NCBI RefSeq assembly: GCF_023499255.1
Contig: NZ_CP092183.1
Location: 7,250,501-7,314,500 of the forward strand
Source: Couchioplanes caeruleus
GTDB lineage: Bacteria > Actinomycetota > Actinomycetes > Mycobacteriales > Micromonosporaceae
DNA: 64,000 nt
Direction of reading: 5' to 3'
In this document: positions 46,357-55,585 of the stretch, piece after piece
How positions within the stretch are numbered: position 1 is the first letter of the stretch
Layout of the letters: every line of letters starts with the position of its first letter
Program-made: the position numbers and the translations under genes
Notes under the pieces: generated by a model
Told to the model about the DNA's origin: nothing
What the model saw: only the letters and a program-made list of their open reading frames with translations
Databases searched by the model: none

Positions 46357-47382
46357 ATGGCTGGCGTCAATCCGATCGGGCTGGACATCGGCTCGTCGTC
46401 CGTCCGTGCCGTGGAGGTACGCCGGGCCAAGGACGACTTCACCCTCACCAACTTCGGCCAGGTGCCGCTCCCGCCGGGAACGGTGCAGGCCGGGATCCTC
46501 GCCGAGCCGGTCGCGCTCACCTCGGCGCTCAAGCAGCTCTGGGCCGCCTGCAAGTTCACCACCAAGAAGGTCATGCTCGGCGTGACGAACCCGCAGCTGG
46601 TCGTCCGCGAGATGTCGGTGTCGAACCTGCCGGCCAAGGAGATGCGCAAGTCGCTGCCCTTCCAGGTACGCGACATGCTGCCGCTGGCCGTGGAGCGTTC
46701 GCTGCTGGACTTCCGCCCGCTCGAGGAGCCGGGCACCGACCCGACGGTCCGGGGCCTGCTCATCGCGATCCCCAAGGACGCGGTGATGGAGCTGGTCCAG
46801 GCGGTCGAGAAGGCGGGCCTGCACGTCGTGAACGTCGACCTGGCCTCGTTCGCCCTGCTGCGCGCCGCCTCCCGGCTGGACGCCCAGGTCGAGGCCATCG
46901 TCGACATCGGCGCGGAGGTCACCAGCGTGGTCGTGCACGCCGACGGCGAGCCGTTGATCGTGCGTACCGTGCCGCGCGGCGGCGTGGAGATCACCGAGAG
47001 CATCGCCACCCGGCTGGGTATGCCGCCGGCCGAGGCGGAGGCCCTCAAGTGCCGCTTCGGGCTGCACGGCGACGGCCGGCCGGACACCGCGACGGCGGCG
47101 GCCGACGCGGTCCGCCCGCTCATCAGCGAGCTGCGCAGCTCGTTCACCTACCTCGCCTCGGGCGAGCGCCAGAAACAGGTGACCCGGGTGTCGCTCTGCG
47201 GCGGCAGCGCGCTCATGCCCGGCCTGGCCGAGCACGTGCAGCGGCAGCTCGGCGTCTCGGTCATGTACGCCGACAACGCCGGCCGCCTGCGCGACACCCG
47301 CAAGGCCCGGCAGCGCGGCTTCGACAGTTTCCTGCCGTCGGCGGCGGTGTCGATCGGCCTGACCCTGGGAGCGGCAGCCTGA
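46357..47382 (+). CDS. pilM: Type IV pilus assembly protein PilM
   Basis: A 341-residue actin/FtsA-like cytosolic protein. ATP-binding motifs are GLDIGSSSVRAVEV at 8-21, VDIGAEVTSV near 187, and GGSALMPGL near 286. It forms the inner cytosolic ring of the alignment complex and binds the N-terminus of PilN. Its stop overlaps the pilN start (TGATG), so pilM, pilN and pilO are coupled. Confidence 0.93.
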   Translation: MAGVNPIGLDIGSSSVRAVEVRRAKDDFTLTNFGQVPLPPGTVQAGILAEPVALTSALKQLWAACKFTTKKVMLGVTNPQLVVREMSVSNLPAKEMRKSLPFQVRDMLPLAVERSLLDFRPLEEPGTDPTVRGLLIAIPKDAVMELVQAVEKAGLHVVNVDLASFALLRAASRLDAQVEAIVDIGAEVTSVVVHADGEPLIVRTVPRGGVEITESIATRLGMPPAEAEALKCRFGLHGDGRPDTATAAADAVRPLISELRSSFTYLASGERQKQVTRVSLCGGSALMPGLAEHVQRQLGVSVMYADNAGRLRDTRKARQRGFDSFLPSAAVSIGLTLGAAA

Positions 47383-48095
47383 TGGCCACCACCCTCCTGC
47401 CGGTCGACCCGGCGATGTCCCCGCAGCGGGCCACCCGGCTGCTGACGATCTCGGCGAACCTGCTGCCCGAGGAGGTCGTCCGGGCGCGGCAGATCGGCCG
47501 TACCCGGGTCTGGGTGATCGTCTTCGTGGTCCTCGTGGCCGCCGCCTGCGGTGGCTGGGTCGCGTACGCCAACAACCGCAAGCAGCTGGCCGACCGGGAG
47601 CTGACCGAGGCCACCACCCAGGTGCTCGCCCTGCAACGCGACCAGCGCAAATACGCCGACGTGGTCAAGGTGCGCAGCGACACCGAGCTGCTCAAGAAGC
47701 AACTCAAGTCCGTCATGGCACAGGACCTCGACTGGGGCACGCTGCTCACGCTGCTGCGCACCACCGGCGCACCGGCGAAGATCGCGGTCACCGGCGTCAA
47801 CGGCAAGCTGACCACCGCCGGCGACGCCGCGGAGACCACCGGCGCGCTGCCCAGCACCAGCGAGTCCGGCTCGATCGGGCAGGTCGCCGTCACCGGCACC
47901 GCCCCCGACAAGAAGGCCGTCGCCGCGTACGTGGACCTGCTCGCCAAGCAGCCGACGCTGGCCAACCCGTACGTGACCAACGTCGCGGCGACCGAGGACC
48001 ACAAGGTGACGTTCAGCCTCACCGTCGACATCACCCAGAAAGCGCTCTGCGGCCGGTTCGGTCAGGCGGCCTGCAAGCCCAGCGGAGGCAAGTGA
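47382..48095 (+). CDS. pilN: Type IV pilus alignment protein PilN
   Basis: A 237-residue bitopic membrane protein. The N-terminal cytosolic tail (1-45) holds NLLPEEVV, the PilM-binding motif (INLLP-like). One membrane segment spans about 46-66, followed by a coiled coil and a ferredoxin-like periplasmic-side domain. It is longer than many PilN proteins because of a Thr/Ser-rich insert near 140-165. Coupled to pilM and pilO by TGATG overlaps. Confidence 0.9.
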   Translation: MATTLLPVDPAMSPQRATRLLTISANLLPEEVVRARQIGRTRVWVIVFVVLVAAACGGWVAYANNRKQLADRELTEATTQVLALQRDQRKYADVVKVRSDTELLKKQLKSVMAQDLDWGTLLTLLRTTGAPAKIAVTGVNGKLTTAGDAAETTGALPSTSESGSIGQVAVTGTAPDKKAVAAYVDLLAKQPTLANPYVTNVAATEDHKVTFSLTVDITQKALCGRFGQAACKPSGGK

Positions 48096-48688
48096 TGGTT
48101 ACCCGATACGGCAACCGGCTCTGGCTGGCCGCGGGCTGCCTGGTCATCGCCCTGCTCGTGGCCGGGACGTACTTCGGCGTGGTCAGCACGATGTCCAGCG
48201 ACACCGATGCCCTGCACGACCAGACCGGTACGGCGCACCTGCAGATGGTGGGCCTGCGCAAGCAGATCGCCAAGCTGGAGGCGGACCGGAAGAACGAGAA
48301 GCAGCTCACCGCCGCGAGGGACGCCTACCGCGACGCGCTGCCGACCGACTCCGGGGTGCCCGCGTTCCTGCGGCAGCTGCAGGCGTCGGGCTCCGACGTC
48401 GGGGTCGACGTCAGCGGCCTCACCGTCGGCACCCCGACGAAGGACGAGGCCGTGCCCGGCGTGTGGTCCATCGAGATCCAGCTGACCGCGGACGGCAAGC
48501 CGGACGAGCTGGACGACTTCCTCGGCCAGCTGCAGGGCAGCGCCCAGAAGCGCGCGGTCCTCATCGAGTCCGCCGGCCTCGCCAACAGCGAGAGCGCGGA
48601 CCCCAAGGATCTGCGCCTGAACCTCACGGTCAAGGCGTTCGTGGCACCGCCGGTCGGCGCCGGAGCACCCACGGTCACCACGAACTGA
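48095..48688 (+). CDS. pilO: Type IV pilus alignment protein PilO
   Basis: A 197-residue bitopic membrane protein. A short cytosolic N-terminus, one membrane segment (about 9-31), a coiled coil (about 35-85) and a C-terminal globular domain. It pairs with PilN. I chose ATG 48095, 6 bases after GGAGG. Its stop overlaps the next gene start (TGATG). Confidence 0.9.
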   Translation: MVTRYGNRLWLAAGCLVIALLVAGTYFGVVSTMSSDTDALHDQTGTAHLQMVGLRKQIAKLEADRKNEKQLTAARDAYRDALPTDSGVPAFLRQLQASGSDVGVDVSGLTVGTPTKDEAVPGVWSIEIQLTADGKPDELDDFLGQLQGSAQKRAVLIESAGLANSESADPKDLRLNLTVKAFVAPPVGAGAPTVTTN

Positions 48689-48888
48689 TGGGTGACGTCG
48701 AGGGCGCGATGCAGACCCCGGACGGGGCCTGGCGGGTCGAGGTGGTCCGCCGCGGCCGCACCCGCTGGTACCGCATCGTGCACGGCGACGACGTGCTCGA
48801 CTGGCTCTCCATCGCCGCGGTCGAGCGCATCCTCGACGAGGCCGGCGTGCCCCGGCACCTGCTGGTGGAGGCGGACCCGGCGGCGTGA
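48688..48888 (+). CDS. Small protein of the pilus operon, 66 residues
   Basis: An unrecognised 66-residue protein. It overlaps pilO by TGATG and the next gene by GTGA, and has codon use like its neighbours, so it is very likely real. It is soluble and amphipathic, with a basic segment (VRRGRTRWYR) and a predicted helix near the C-terminus. No cofactor motif. It could be a regulator or adaptor of the alignment complex. Confidence 0.7.
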   Translation: MGDVEGAMQTPDGAWRVEVVRRGRTRWYRIVHGDDVLDWLSIAAVERILDEAGVPRHLLVEADPAA

Positions 48889-50675
48889 GCCCAGGCAATC
48901 CTCAAGTCCCGGGCCCGCCGACCGAAGAGACGGGCATGCCGACCGACCGAGCCGCTGTCGCCGTACCCCGTGCGCCCCACCGGCGCGCCGTGGGCGACGG
49001 CGGCTTCTCGCTGGTCGAGATCCTGGTCGCGATGGCGATCATCGGAACCGTGATGGGCGCCTCGGTGCCGTTCATGGTCCGTACCCTCGCCGCCAGCGAC
49101 CAGCAGGCGGACCAGCAGGTCGCGATCCAGCTCGCCACCGACGGGCTGGAACGGGTCCGGGCCCTGAACCCCAAGTCGCTGCTGACCGGGCGCGGGGAGC
49201 TGAGCGTCAAGCAGCAGTGGGACACCGCCCCCGCGGCGGTGAAGTCGCGGCTCGCCACGATGCGCTCGGCGTCGGACCCGATGCTGCCGGCCGGATCCAC
49301 CGAGGGCCGGCTGGCGCCGCTGCCCACCACGGCCGTCGGCACCGCCGTCAACGGCACGACCTACCAGACCCAGTGGTACGTCGGCCGGTGCTGGCAGAGC
49401 GTGGCCACCGGCAGCCCGTCCGTCGTCGGGGCGTGCACCGCACCCGCCGACGCCACCGTGACCCCGGCCGGCCCGGCGTTCTACCGGGTCGTGGTCGCCA
49501 CGACGTGGACCAGCCGCGCCTGCACGACCGTGGACCACGTCTGCGCGTACCTGGCCTCGACGATGACCAGCATCGGCATCGACCCGGTCTTCGACACCAA
49601 GCGCCCGGCGCCCACGGTCAACGACCCGGCCGCCCAGGTCAGCTACGTGGGCGACACCGTCAGCCTGCAGGTGGCGTCCGCCGGCGGCACCCTGCCGCTG
49701 ACCTGGTCGGCGACCGGCCTGCCCGCGGGCCTCACGATGACCGCCGCGACCGGCCTGATCAGCGGTACGCCGACCACGGCCGGCACCTCCTCGGTCACGG
49801 TGACCGTGATCGACCGCGACAAGCGCACCGACGTCTCCAGCTTCACCTGGAAGGTCGTCGCGGTCCCGGTGCTCACCAGCCCGGGCAACCAGACGAGCCG
49901 GACCGGCACCGCGGTGAACCTGCAGCCGGTGCTGACCGGCGGCCAGGCGCCGCTGACGTGGACCATCACCGGCCTGCCGACCGGGCTCAGCTACAACACG
50001 ACGACCGGGCTCATCACCGGCACGCCGACCACCGTGCAGACGCTCACCACGACGATCACGGTGACCGACGCCGGGAAGCGCGCCGCCACGGCCACGTTCT
50101 CGTGGCGCGTGCTGACGCCGGTGCAGCTGTACAACCCCGGGCCGCAGAGCATGACGAACAACTCCAACGTCGGCACGTTCACGCCGTACGCGTACGGCGG
50201 AACGGGGTCGTACACCTGGCAGGCGCAGAACCTGCCGGACGGCCTGACGATGAACCCGTCCACCGGCGAGGTCAGCGGCGTGGTCGTGCACGGCACCCGG
50301 TACGTCGTCACCGTCACGGTGACCGACAGCGCCGGCGGCACCGCGACGATGACGGTGGTCTGCACCGTGACCCCGAGCTCCGGCGGCGACCTGACGATCA
50401 CGTCGCCCACCGGCAACCCGGACCGCAGTACGCCCGTGAACACCGCCGTGAACTTCACCGCGGGATCGACCGGCTCCAACCCGAACTCGCACACCTGGAC
50501 GGCGACGAACCTGCCGCCCGGCGTGACGATCGCGCGGACGTCGACCGGCCCCGGCAACACGTCGACCGCCACGGTCAGCGGCAAGCCGACGGCCAAGGGT
50601 ACGTACAACGTGACCCTGATCGTGACCAGCGACTCGAGCGTCGCCAAGCTGATGTTCACCTGGACCGTCACGTGA
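48885..50675 (+). CDS. Minor-pilin-like protein with four Ig-like (PIG-type) repeats
   Basis: A 596-residue prepilin-like protein. The leader ends at GDGG/FSLVE with Glu5 and a normal assembly helix (mature 1-25). A pilin-like head to about 245 includes four Cys. Then four repeats of about 80-90 residues follow (near 265-335, 345-415, 425-500 and 515-596), each with the pattern W...LP.GL......G...G.P.......V.VTD, typical of PIG/cadherin-like Ig folds. Such repeats project adhesin heads. GTG 48885 or ATG 48936 could be the start. Probably a tip or side adhesin carried by the pilus. Confidence 0.88.
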   Translation: MSPGNPQVPGPPTEETGMPTDRAAVAVPRAPHRRAVGDGGFSLVEILVAMAIIGTVMGASVPFMVRTLAASDQQADQQVAIQLATDGLERVRALNPKSLLTGRGELSVKQQWDTAPAAVKSRLATMRSASDPMLPAGSTEGRLAPLPTTAVGTAVNGTTYQTQWYVGRCWQSVATGSPSVVGACTAPADATVTPAGPAFYRVVVATTWTSRACTTVDHVCAYLASTMTSIGIDPVFDTKRPAPTVNDPAAQVSYVGDTVSLQVASAGGTLPLTWSATGLPAGLTMTAATGLISGTPTTAGTSSVTVTVIDRDKRTDVSSFTWKVVAVPVLTSPGNQTSRTGTAVNLQPVLTGGQAPLTWTITGLPTGLSYNTTTGLITGTPTTVQTLTTTITVTDAGKRAATATFSWRVLTPVQLYNPGPQSMTNNSNVGTFTPYAYGGTGSYTWQAQNLPDGLTMNPSTGEVSGVVVHGTRYVVTVTVTDSAGGTATMTVVCTVTPSSGGDLTITSPTGNPDRSTPVNTAVNFTAGSTGSNPNSHTWTATNLPPGVTIARTSTGPGNTSTATVSGKPTAKGTYNVTLIVTSDSSVAKLMFTWTVT

Positions 50676-51334
50676 CGCGGCGGCGGACCGACGACGCCGG
50701 TGCGTCGCTGGCGGAGCTGCTCGTGACCCTCGCGGTCATGTCCGTGGTGATGGTGCTCTTCACCGGCGCCATCGTGCAGATCTACCGCACGGTCAACGCC
50801 ACCGAGGCGCTGAGCGACTCGCAGAACGAGCTGAGCCGCGCGTTCCAGCGCTTCGACCGGGAGCTGCGCTACGCCTCCTGGATCGCCGACCCGAGCAACC
50901 AGGACGCCACCTCCACCGGTCCCTGGTACGTCGAGTTCGCCGGGCCCGACCCGACGACGTGCTTCCAGCTGCAGCTCATGCCCGGCGCGCAGAACAAGGG
51001 CGTGCTGCGGCTGCTCACCTGGACCCGGGGCGCACCTCTGCCGGCCGGGACGCCGGGGCAGACCATCGCGTCGCAGGTCGACACGACGGCGGCCAGGCGG
51101 CCGTTCTTCGAGAAGCAGGCGTACGGCGCCACCCCGTACGCGAGCCCGACCGCCACGCCCAGCGGCGGCCCCGTCGGCACCGGCTTCCAGAGCGTCTTCC
51201 AGCGGCTCCGGATCAAGCTGACCACCCGGTCCGGGGCCGGCACCGCGCAGATCGACACCACGTTCACCGCGCTCAACACCACCAAGGACACGCCCGCCGG
51301 CAACGGCTGCAGCGAAGGGAGGCCGACGCCGTGA
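50672..51334 (+). CDS. PilW-like minor pilin
   Basis: A 220-residue prepilin-like protein. The leader ends at DDAG/ASLAE, with Glu5 and a hydrophobic assembly helix, then a pilin head with two Cys. GTG 50672 overlaps the preceding stop (GTGA), and its own stop overlaps the next GTG, so the three minor pilin genes are translated in a coupled run. Minor pilins of this kind prime pilus assembly and sit at the tip. Confidence 0.85.
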   Translation: MTRRRTDDAGASLAELLVTLAVMSVVMVLFTGAIVQIYRTVNATEALSDSQNELSRAFQRFDRELRYASWIADPSNQDATSTGPWYVEFAGPDPTTCFQLQLMPGAQNKGVLRLLTWTRGAPLPAGTPGQTIASQVDTTAARRPFFEKQAYGATPYASPTATPSGGPVGTGFQSVFQRLRIKLTTRSGAGTAQIDTTFTALNTTKDTPAGNGCSEGRPTP

Positions 51335-52890
51335 GGAACCCGTTCCGCCGCCGGCGGCCGCGCGACGAAGGCTCGATGCCCATGGCGCTGCTGGTCACCA
51401 TGGTCGCCATGTCGCTGACCGCGAGCCTGGTGCCGGTCGTCGTCCGGCAGTTCACCACGACGCGTACGGCCGACTCGCGCACGGTCGCCCTCGACGCCGC
51501 GCAGATCGGCATCGACGTGGCGCTCGGCCAGCTGCGCGCCGCCGGCACCGCCGGTACGGCCACCGACGGCAGCCCGATCATGAAGGGCGTGCTGGAGAGC
51601 CTGCCGCCCTGCACGCTCAAGGGCAGCCAGGACAGCGGCGGCATGCTGAACGCGAAGGACTCGCTGCTGTACTACGGCGTGAAGATCGCCTACTACGGGG
51701 TGCCCGACGACGCGACCGACCCCACGCCGGCGCTGCTGCCGTGTCCCCCGGTCAGCGTCCCCACGACCGCCGTGATCACCGCGACCGGCTCCGGCTCGGC
51801 CACCGCGACGCTCACCAAGGGCACGGCCGGTACGCGCACCCTCGAGGCCACGTACACCTTCAAGACCAACAACGAGAACATCACCGGCGGCGCGGTCAAG
51901 CTCGCCGCCCCGACCAGCCCGCAGCAGCTGTGCATGGACGGCGGCGCCGACGCCACGCCCGCCGCCGGCACCGCCGTGATGATGCAGTGGTGCAAGGGCG
52001 GCACCAGCGACCAGCGGTTCGCGTACACCGCGGATCTCAATCTCAAGCTGGTGGGCTCCGAGACGGGCGTGGCTCCGAACGGCATGTGCCTGGACGCCCC
52101 GCTTCCGCACAAGAGCAAGGACCCCGTCACCTTCCAGCCCTGTCTCGGCCGCAGCGCCCGGCAGCAATGGAGTCTCAACAACAGCGGCAACTTCCAGGGC
52201 ACCTCGGACGGCGTGAACCTGGACGCGTACTGCCTCAACCTCAAGAGCTCCGGCACCCCGGACGCCCTGATCATCGACGGGTGCGGCGGCACCGCGAACA
52301 AGCAGGTCTTCCGGCCGGAGGCGAAGGTCGGCGCCGGCATGGCCTCCGGCAAGACCAACCAGCTGGTGAACTACAAGCAGTTCAGCCGCTGCCTCGACGT
52401 CACGAACCACACGGCCACGTACAGCTACATGATCGTCTGGTTCTGCAAGCAGGACCCGGCCGGCAACGTCTCCTGGAACCAGCAGTGGGCACTGCCGACG
52501 ATCTCGATCGACCTGAAGAACGCGACCAAGGAACGCATCCGGACCGCCGGCCCGAGCAACCCCGGGTACTGCCTGCGGACGCCGGACGCGATCAGCGGCT
52601 ACGTCACCATGAAGCCCTGCCCCGCGGCCGGCTCGGGCCCGATCCCCGAGAAGAACATGGAGTGGACCGTGTACGGCGACACCGGCAACCCGGTCACGAG
52701 TTACCGCATCGTCGACACCAACGGCGACTGCCTCACGCCCACCGACCTGACCGTCGCCACCCCGGACACCCACAGCGACGGCACCGCCAAGGTGAAGGTC
52801 GCGCCCTGCACCGGCGACGAGCTGCAGAAGTGGAACGCGCCGCCGTACTTCAACGCGCCGCTGGTGCTGACCAACACCAAGGAGAAGTAG
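51331..52890 (+). CDS. PilX-position minor pilin with C-terminal ricin-type lectin repeats
   Basis: A 519-residue protein. N-terminal charged leader ending in RDEG/SMPMA followed by a hydrophobic helix (about 18-40), but without Glu5, as in PilX/GspK-like tip pseudopilins. A pilin-like head extends to about 195. Residues 200-515 contain about six ricin-type sub-domain signatures (DQRF, RQQW, KQVF, NQQW, MEWT, LQKW), each after a Cys-containing strand, enough for two beta-trefoils that usually bind sugars. Last gene of the pil operon. A lectin head at a pilus tip would let spores or cells bind plant or microbial polysaccharide. The lectin call is by motif. Confidence 0.82.
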   Translation: MRNPFRRRRPRDEGSMPMALLVTMVAMSLTASLVPVVVRQFTTTRTADSRTVALDAAQIGIDVALGQLRAAGTAGTATDGSPIMKGVLESLPPCTLKGSQDSGGMLNAKDSLLYYGVKIAYYGVPDDATDPTPALLPCPPVSVPTTAVITATGSGSATATLTKGTAGTRTLEATYTFKTNNENITGGAVKLAAPTSPQQLCMDGGADATPAAGTAVMMQWCKGGTSDQRFAYTADLNLKLVGSETGVAPNGMCLDAPLPHKSKDPVTFQPCLGRSARQQWSLNNSGNFQGTSDGVNLDAYCLNLKSSGTPDALIIDGCGGTANKQVFRPEAKVGAGMASGKTNQLVNYKQFSRCLDVTNHTATYSYMIVWFCKQDPAGNVSWNQQWALPTISIDLKNATKERIRTAGPSNPGYCLRTPDAISGYVTMKPCPAAGSGPIPEKNMEWTVYGDTGNPVTSYRIVDTNGDCLTPTDLTVATPDTHSDGTAKVKVAPCTGDELQKWNAPPYFNAPLVLTNTKEK

Positions 52891-52897
52891 GCGTCGC

Positions 52898-53485
52898 TCA
52901 GTGCGGCAGCGGCGGACGGCTCCGCTGCATCTCCGCCTGCTGTTGCGGGGTCATGCTCTCCCAGGCCGCCCGGCGGCGCTCGGCCATCGCGGCGAGCTCC
53001 TCCGGGCCGAGCCGCTCGGCCATCTCCCGGCGCTTCGCGGCCATCCGTTCCAGTTCCTCCGGCGTGTACGTGTGTTCCACCGCGGTCATCCCCTCGATCA
53101 GTCGGACCAGCACCGCCGCGGACGCCTCGCCCGCGGCCTCGAACCGACCCAGCACCGCCTCGATCCGCCTCCGCAGGTCCTGCGCCCGCGTGATCCGGTC
53201 GACGACCTGGTCGAGCTGGCGCCGCAGGAGCTCGCGGGCGTCCGGCCCGTCCGCCCCCTCGTCGAGCAGCGCGCCGATCTCGCCGAGCGCGAACCCGAAG
53301 CCGCGCAGCGCCAGGACCCGGTGCAGCCGCCGTACGTCGCCCGCGGTGTAACGCCGGTGCCCCGCGGAGCTGCGGCGCGACGGGCGTACCAGGCCGATCT
53401 CGTCGTAGTGGTGCAGGGTGCGCACGGTCAGGCCGGTGGCGCCGGCCAGCTCGCCGACGCCCCACGTGGTCTCGTCCGTGCTCAT
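52898..53485 (-). CDS. MerR-family transcriptional regulator
   Basis: A 195-residue MerR-type regulator. Winged helix at 8-75 with TVRTLHHYDEIGLVRPSR, then a coiled-coil dimerisation helix (75-125) and a C-terminal helical region rich in Arg, Glu and Met with a repeated ERMAAKRREM/ELAAMAERRR pattern. No metal-binding Cys, so it probably senses an organic molecule, TipA-like, or is a stress regulator. Its 3' end lies 8 bases from the end of the pilus operon, in convergent orientation. Confidence 0.9.
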   Translation of the reverse strand: MSTDETTWGVGELAGATGLTVRTLHHYDEIGLVRPSRRSSAGHRRYTAGDVRRLHRVLALRGFGFALGEIGALLDEGADGPDARELLRRQLDQVVDRITRAQDLRRRIEAVLGRFEAAGEASAAVLVRLIEGMTAVEHTYTPEELERMAAKRREMAERLGPEELAAMAERRRAAWESMTPQQQAEMQRSRPPLPH

Positions 53486-53507
53486 GGCTCGACGCTAGGT
53501 CCTCCCG

Positions 53508-54815
53508 TTACGTCAGGGGCAAGCGCCAGACGCCGGTCGGCCCGGCGATGGTCGGGCAGGCGAGATACGGTCCGTCCGCCTCACACCCGTACGGAGCGGT
53601 CGTGTCCAGCCCGCCGACCGTGTGCGGGGCGCCGTCGTTCCCGGTGACGCTCACCCAGGTGCGCCCGGCGAGCTTCGTGTCACCTCGCAGCTCGATGTCG
53701 CCGACGAAGAACGTGTGCGCCAGCGGCCGCAGCACCGCGCCGGACGCCGGATCGATCTCGGCGGTCTCCGGGTCGTCGGCCCACGTGGCGGCGACCAGCC
53801 GGCCGTCCGGGGTCAGACCGGCCGAGCTCCACGCCGGATTCGTCCACAGCAGGGAGCCGTCGTCCGGGTCGATGCCGTTCAGCCGGTGGCCGTCCGACAT
53901 GCAGAGGATCCGGCCGCAGCCGTACACCGTGCCGAGCTCTCCGCCCCGGACCAGCCATTTCGGGCTCAACGCGGGCAACCGGTACGCGGCCAGCGACACC
54001 CGCCCACCTTCCCGCCGCGACAGGTACAGCTCCTCCCCGGACACGTCCACGCTCGTGTAGTCCAGGTCGGTGTCGCTGTTGTATTCCGCGTGCAGCCGTA
54101 CGCCCAGATCACCGGTCCCGAGCACCCGCCCGTCCGCGAGGTCCAGCGTGGTGACGTGACCGTCGTAGCCGATGACGACGAGCCGCCGCGGCGGGCCGGC
54201 GCCGACGGCGTCGTCGCGCAGCTCGGAGTAGCCGTCCAGCGTCCGCGTCCACAGTGGTGTGCCGGTGCGCGCGTCGGCGAGCTTCAGCTCCATCCGATCG
54301 GGTGCCTCGTCCGTGCGCAGCAGCACCTTGCCTCCGGTGAGCCGCACCGCGGAGGTGCCGGCCTCGGCGAGGTGCCACAGCACCGCCCCATCGGCGGCGT
54401 CGAGGAACACCATCCGCGGGTCCGAGCCGGAGCGGGCCAGCAGCACCCCGGACTGCGGCTCCAGGCTGAGCGACTGCACGTTCTGCGGCACGGCGGTCGC
54501 CCACACCTGCGCGCCGCTCGGCAGGTCGTACCGGCGTATCCCGGCCTCGCTGTCGGGATTCTGACCGAAGGTCGCCGTGTACAGCGCCCCGTGCCCGAGC
54601 GTGAACGCCGCCGCGGCCGTACCCCCGGCGGACAGGACCCGGACCAGGGCCGGCGCCGGCGGCGACGCGGCGGCCATCGTCAGCAGGGCGGCGGCCAGCA
54701 CGCCCACGACCCGCGTGGCCCGGCCCGGGACCGGCAGCCGGCGCAGCGGCGCCGGCCCGGCCGGGTCGTGCGGCGGCGCGAGGTCGAGATCGATCAGCGG
54801 TACGGCGTCCGGCAC
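53508..54815 (-). CDS. Membrane-anchored PQQ-like beta-propeller protein
   Basis: A 435-residue protein with a cytosolic N-terminus, one hydrophobic segment (about 33-57), then a repeating beta-propeller (Trp-docking, PQQ-like blades: DLPSGAQVWA, DAADGAVLWH, DARTGTPLWT, DPDDGSLLWT). No PQQ-binding dehydrogenase residues, so it is a binding or scaffold protein rather than an enzyme. Starts at GTG 54815. It is 22 bases upstream of the MerR gene's start region on the same strand, but not obviously co-regulated. Function unknown. Confidence 0.8.
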   Translation of the reverse strand: MPDAVPLIDLDLAPPHDPAGPAPLRRLPVPGRATRVVGVLAAALLTMAAASPPAPALVRVLSAGGTAAAAFTLGHGALYTATFGQNPDSEAGIRRYDLPSGAQVWATAVPQNVQSLSLEPQSGVLLARSGSDPRMVFLDAADGAVLWHLAEAGTSAVRLTGGKVLLRTDEAPDRMELKLADARTGTPLWTRTLDGYSELRDDAVGAGPPRRLVVIGYDGHVTTLDLADGRVLGTGDLGVRLHAEYNSDTDLDYTSVDVSGEELYLSRREGGRVSLAAYRLPALSPKWLVRGGELGTVYGCGRILCMSDGHRLNGIDPDDGSLLWTNPAWSSAGLTPDGRLVAATWADDPETAEIDPASGAVLRPLAHTFFVGDIELRGDTKLAGRTWVSVTGNDGAPHTVGGLDTTAPYGCEADGPYLACPTIAGPTGVWRLPLT

Positions 54816-54890
54816 CCGTTCAGCATGCCTCGGAGAAACCCGTCGCGGGTACGGTCACCACCGCGTCGTCACGGTGGGTAGGCTGCCGGT

Positions 54891-55541
54891 ATGTCCTACA
54901 CGGTTCCGCCGACCCGTACGGCCGCCGTGGTGCGTCAGCTCCGCAACGAGATAGTCACCGGCGAATTGCCGCCCGGCACCCTGATCAAGGACGCGGAGCT
55001 CGCCGCGCGCCTCGGGGTCAGCATCACGCCGGTACGCGAGGCGATCGCCCAGCTGTCCGTGGAGGGGCTGATCGACATCGCCCCCAACCGCACGCGCCAC
55101 GTCACCAAGGTGACCCACAAGAACGCCCTCGAGCTCATCGACGTGATGAGCGTGCTCGCCTGCGCCGGCTTCGAATGGGGGGTGGAGAACCTCACCGAGA
55201 CGCACATCGACCTCCTGCGGCAGCGGCAGAAGGAGTTCGTGGAAGCGCTGCGCACCGGCAATCTGCTCACCGCGGGCGCGGTCGGCGCGGACTTCAGCAC
55301 GATCGTGATCCTGGCCAGCGGCAACCGGGAGCTGCAGTCCATGGTCGACCTGGTGGTCGCCCGTACGCTGCGCATCCTGGCGATGGGCGCGGACAGCGAC
55401 CTCTGGGAGCCCTGGATCAGGGGGTACGACGAGGTGCTGGCACTGCTCGAACACGGCGACACCAAGGGCGCGACCGCCCGCTACCGGCAGATCTACGTGG
55501 ACTACCGCGCCAAGGTGGAGCAGGAGCTCTTCCAGGAGTGA
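54891..55541 (+). CDS. GntR-family regulator with FCD domain
   Basis: A 216-residue GntR (FadR-subfamily) repressor. Winged helix at about 8-72 (LGVSITPVREAIAQLSVEGL), then an all-helical FCD effector domain to 205. Ligands for this class are usually small organic acids. ATG 54891 lies 75 bases from the divergent propeller gene. The FCD His/Asp metal ligands are only partly evident. Confidence 0.9.
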   Translation: MSYTVPPTRTAAVVRQLRNEIVTGELPPGTLIKDAELAARLGVSITPVREAIAQLSVEGLIDIAPNRTRHVTKVTHKNALELIDVMSVLACAGFEWGVENLTETHIDLLRQRQKEFVEALRTGNLLTAGAVGADFSTIVILASGNRELQSMVDLVVARTLRILAMGADSDLWEPWIRGYDEVLALLEHGDTKGATARYRQIYVDYRAKVEQELFQE

Positions 55542-55585
55542 CGGCCGGGCCGCCGCACGAGCGGGCGGCCCGGGCCGTCGGCCGG

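Noticed and set aside
49680..50675. Repeats at DNA level taken as CRISPR or tandem DNA repeats
   Set aside because: They are protein-level Ig-like repeats with diverged DNA and no constant spacer pattern.
53508..54815. PQQ-dependent dehydrogenase
   Set aside because: Only propeller blade motifs are present; length and catalytic residues of the dehydrogenase are missing.
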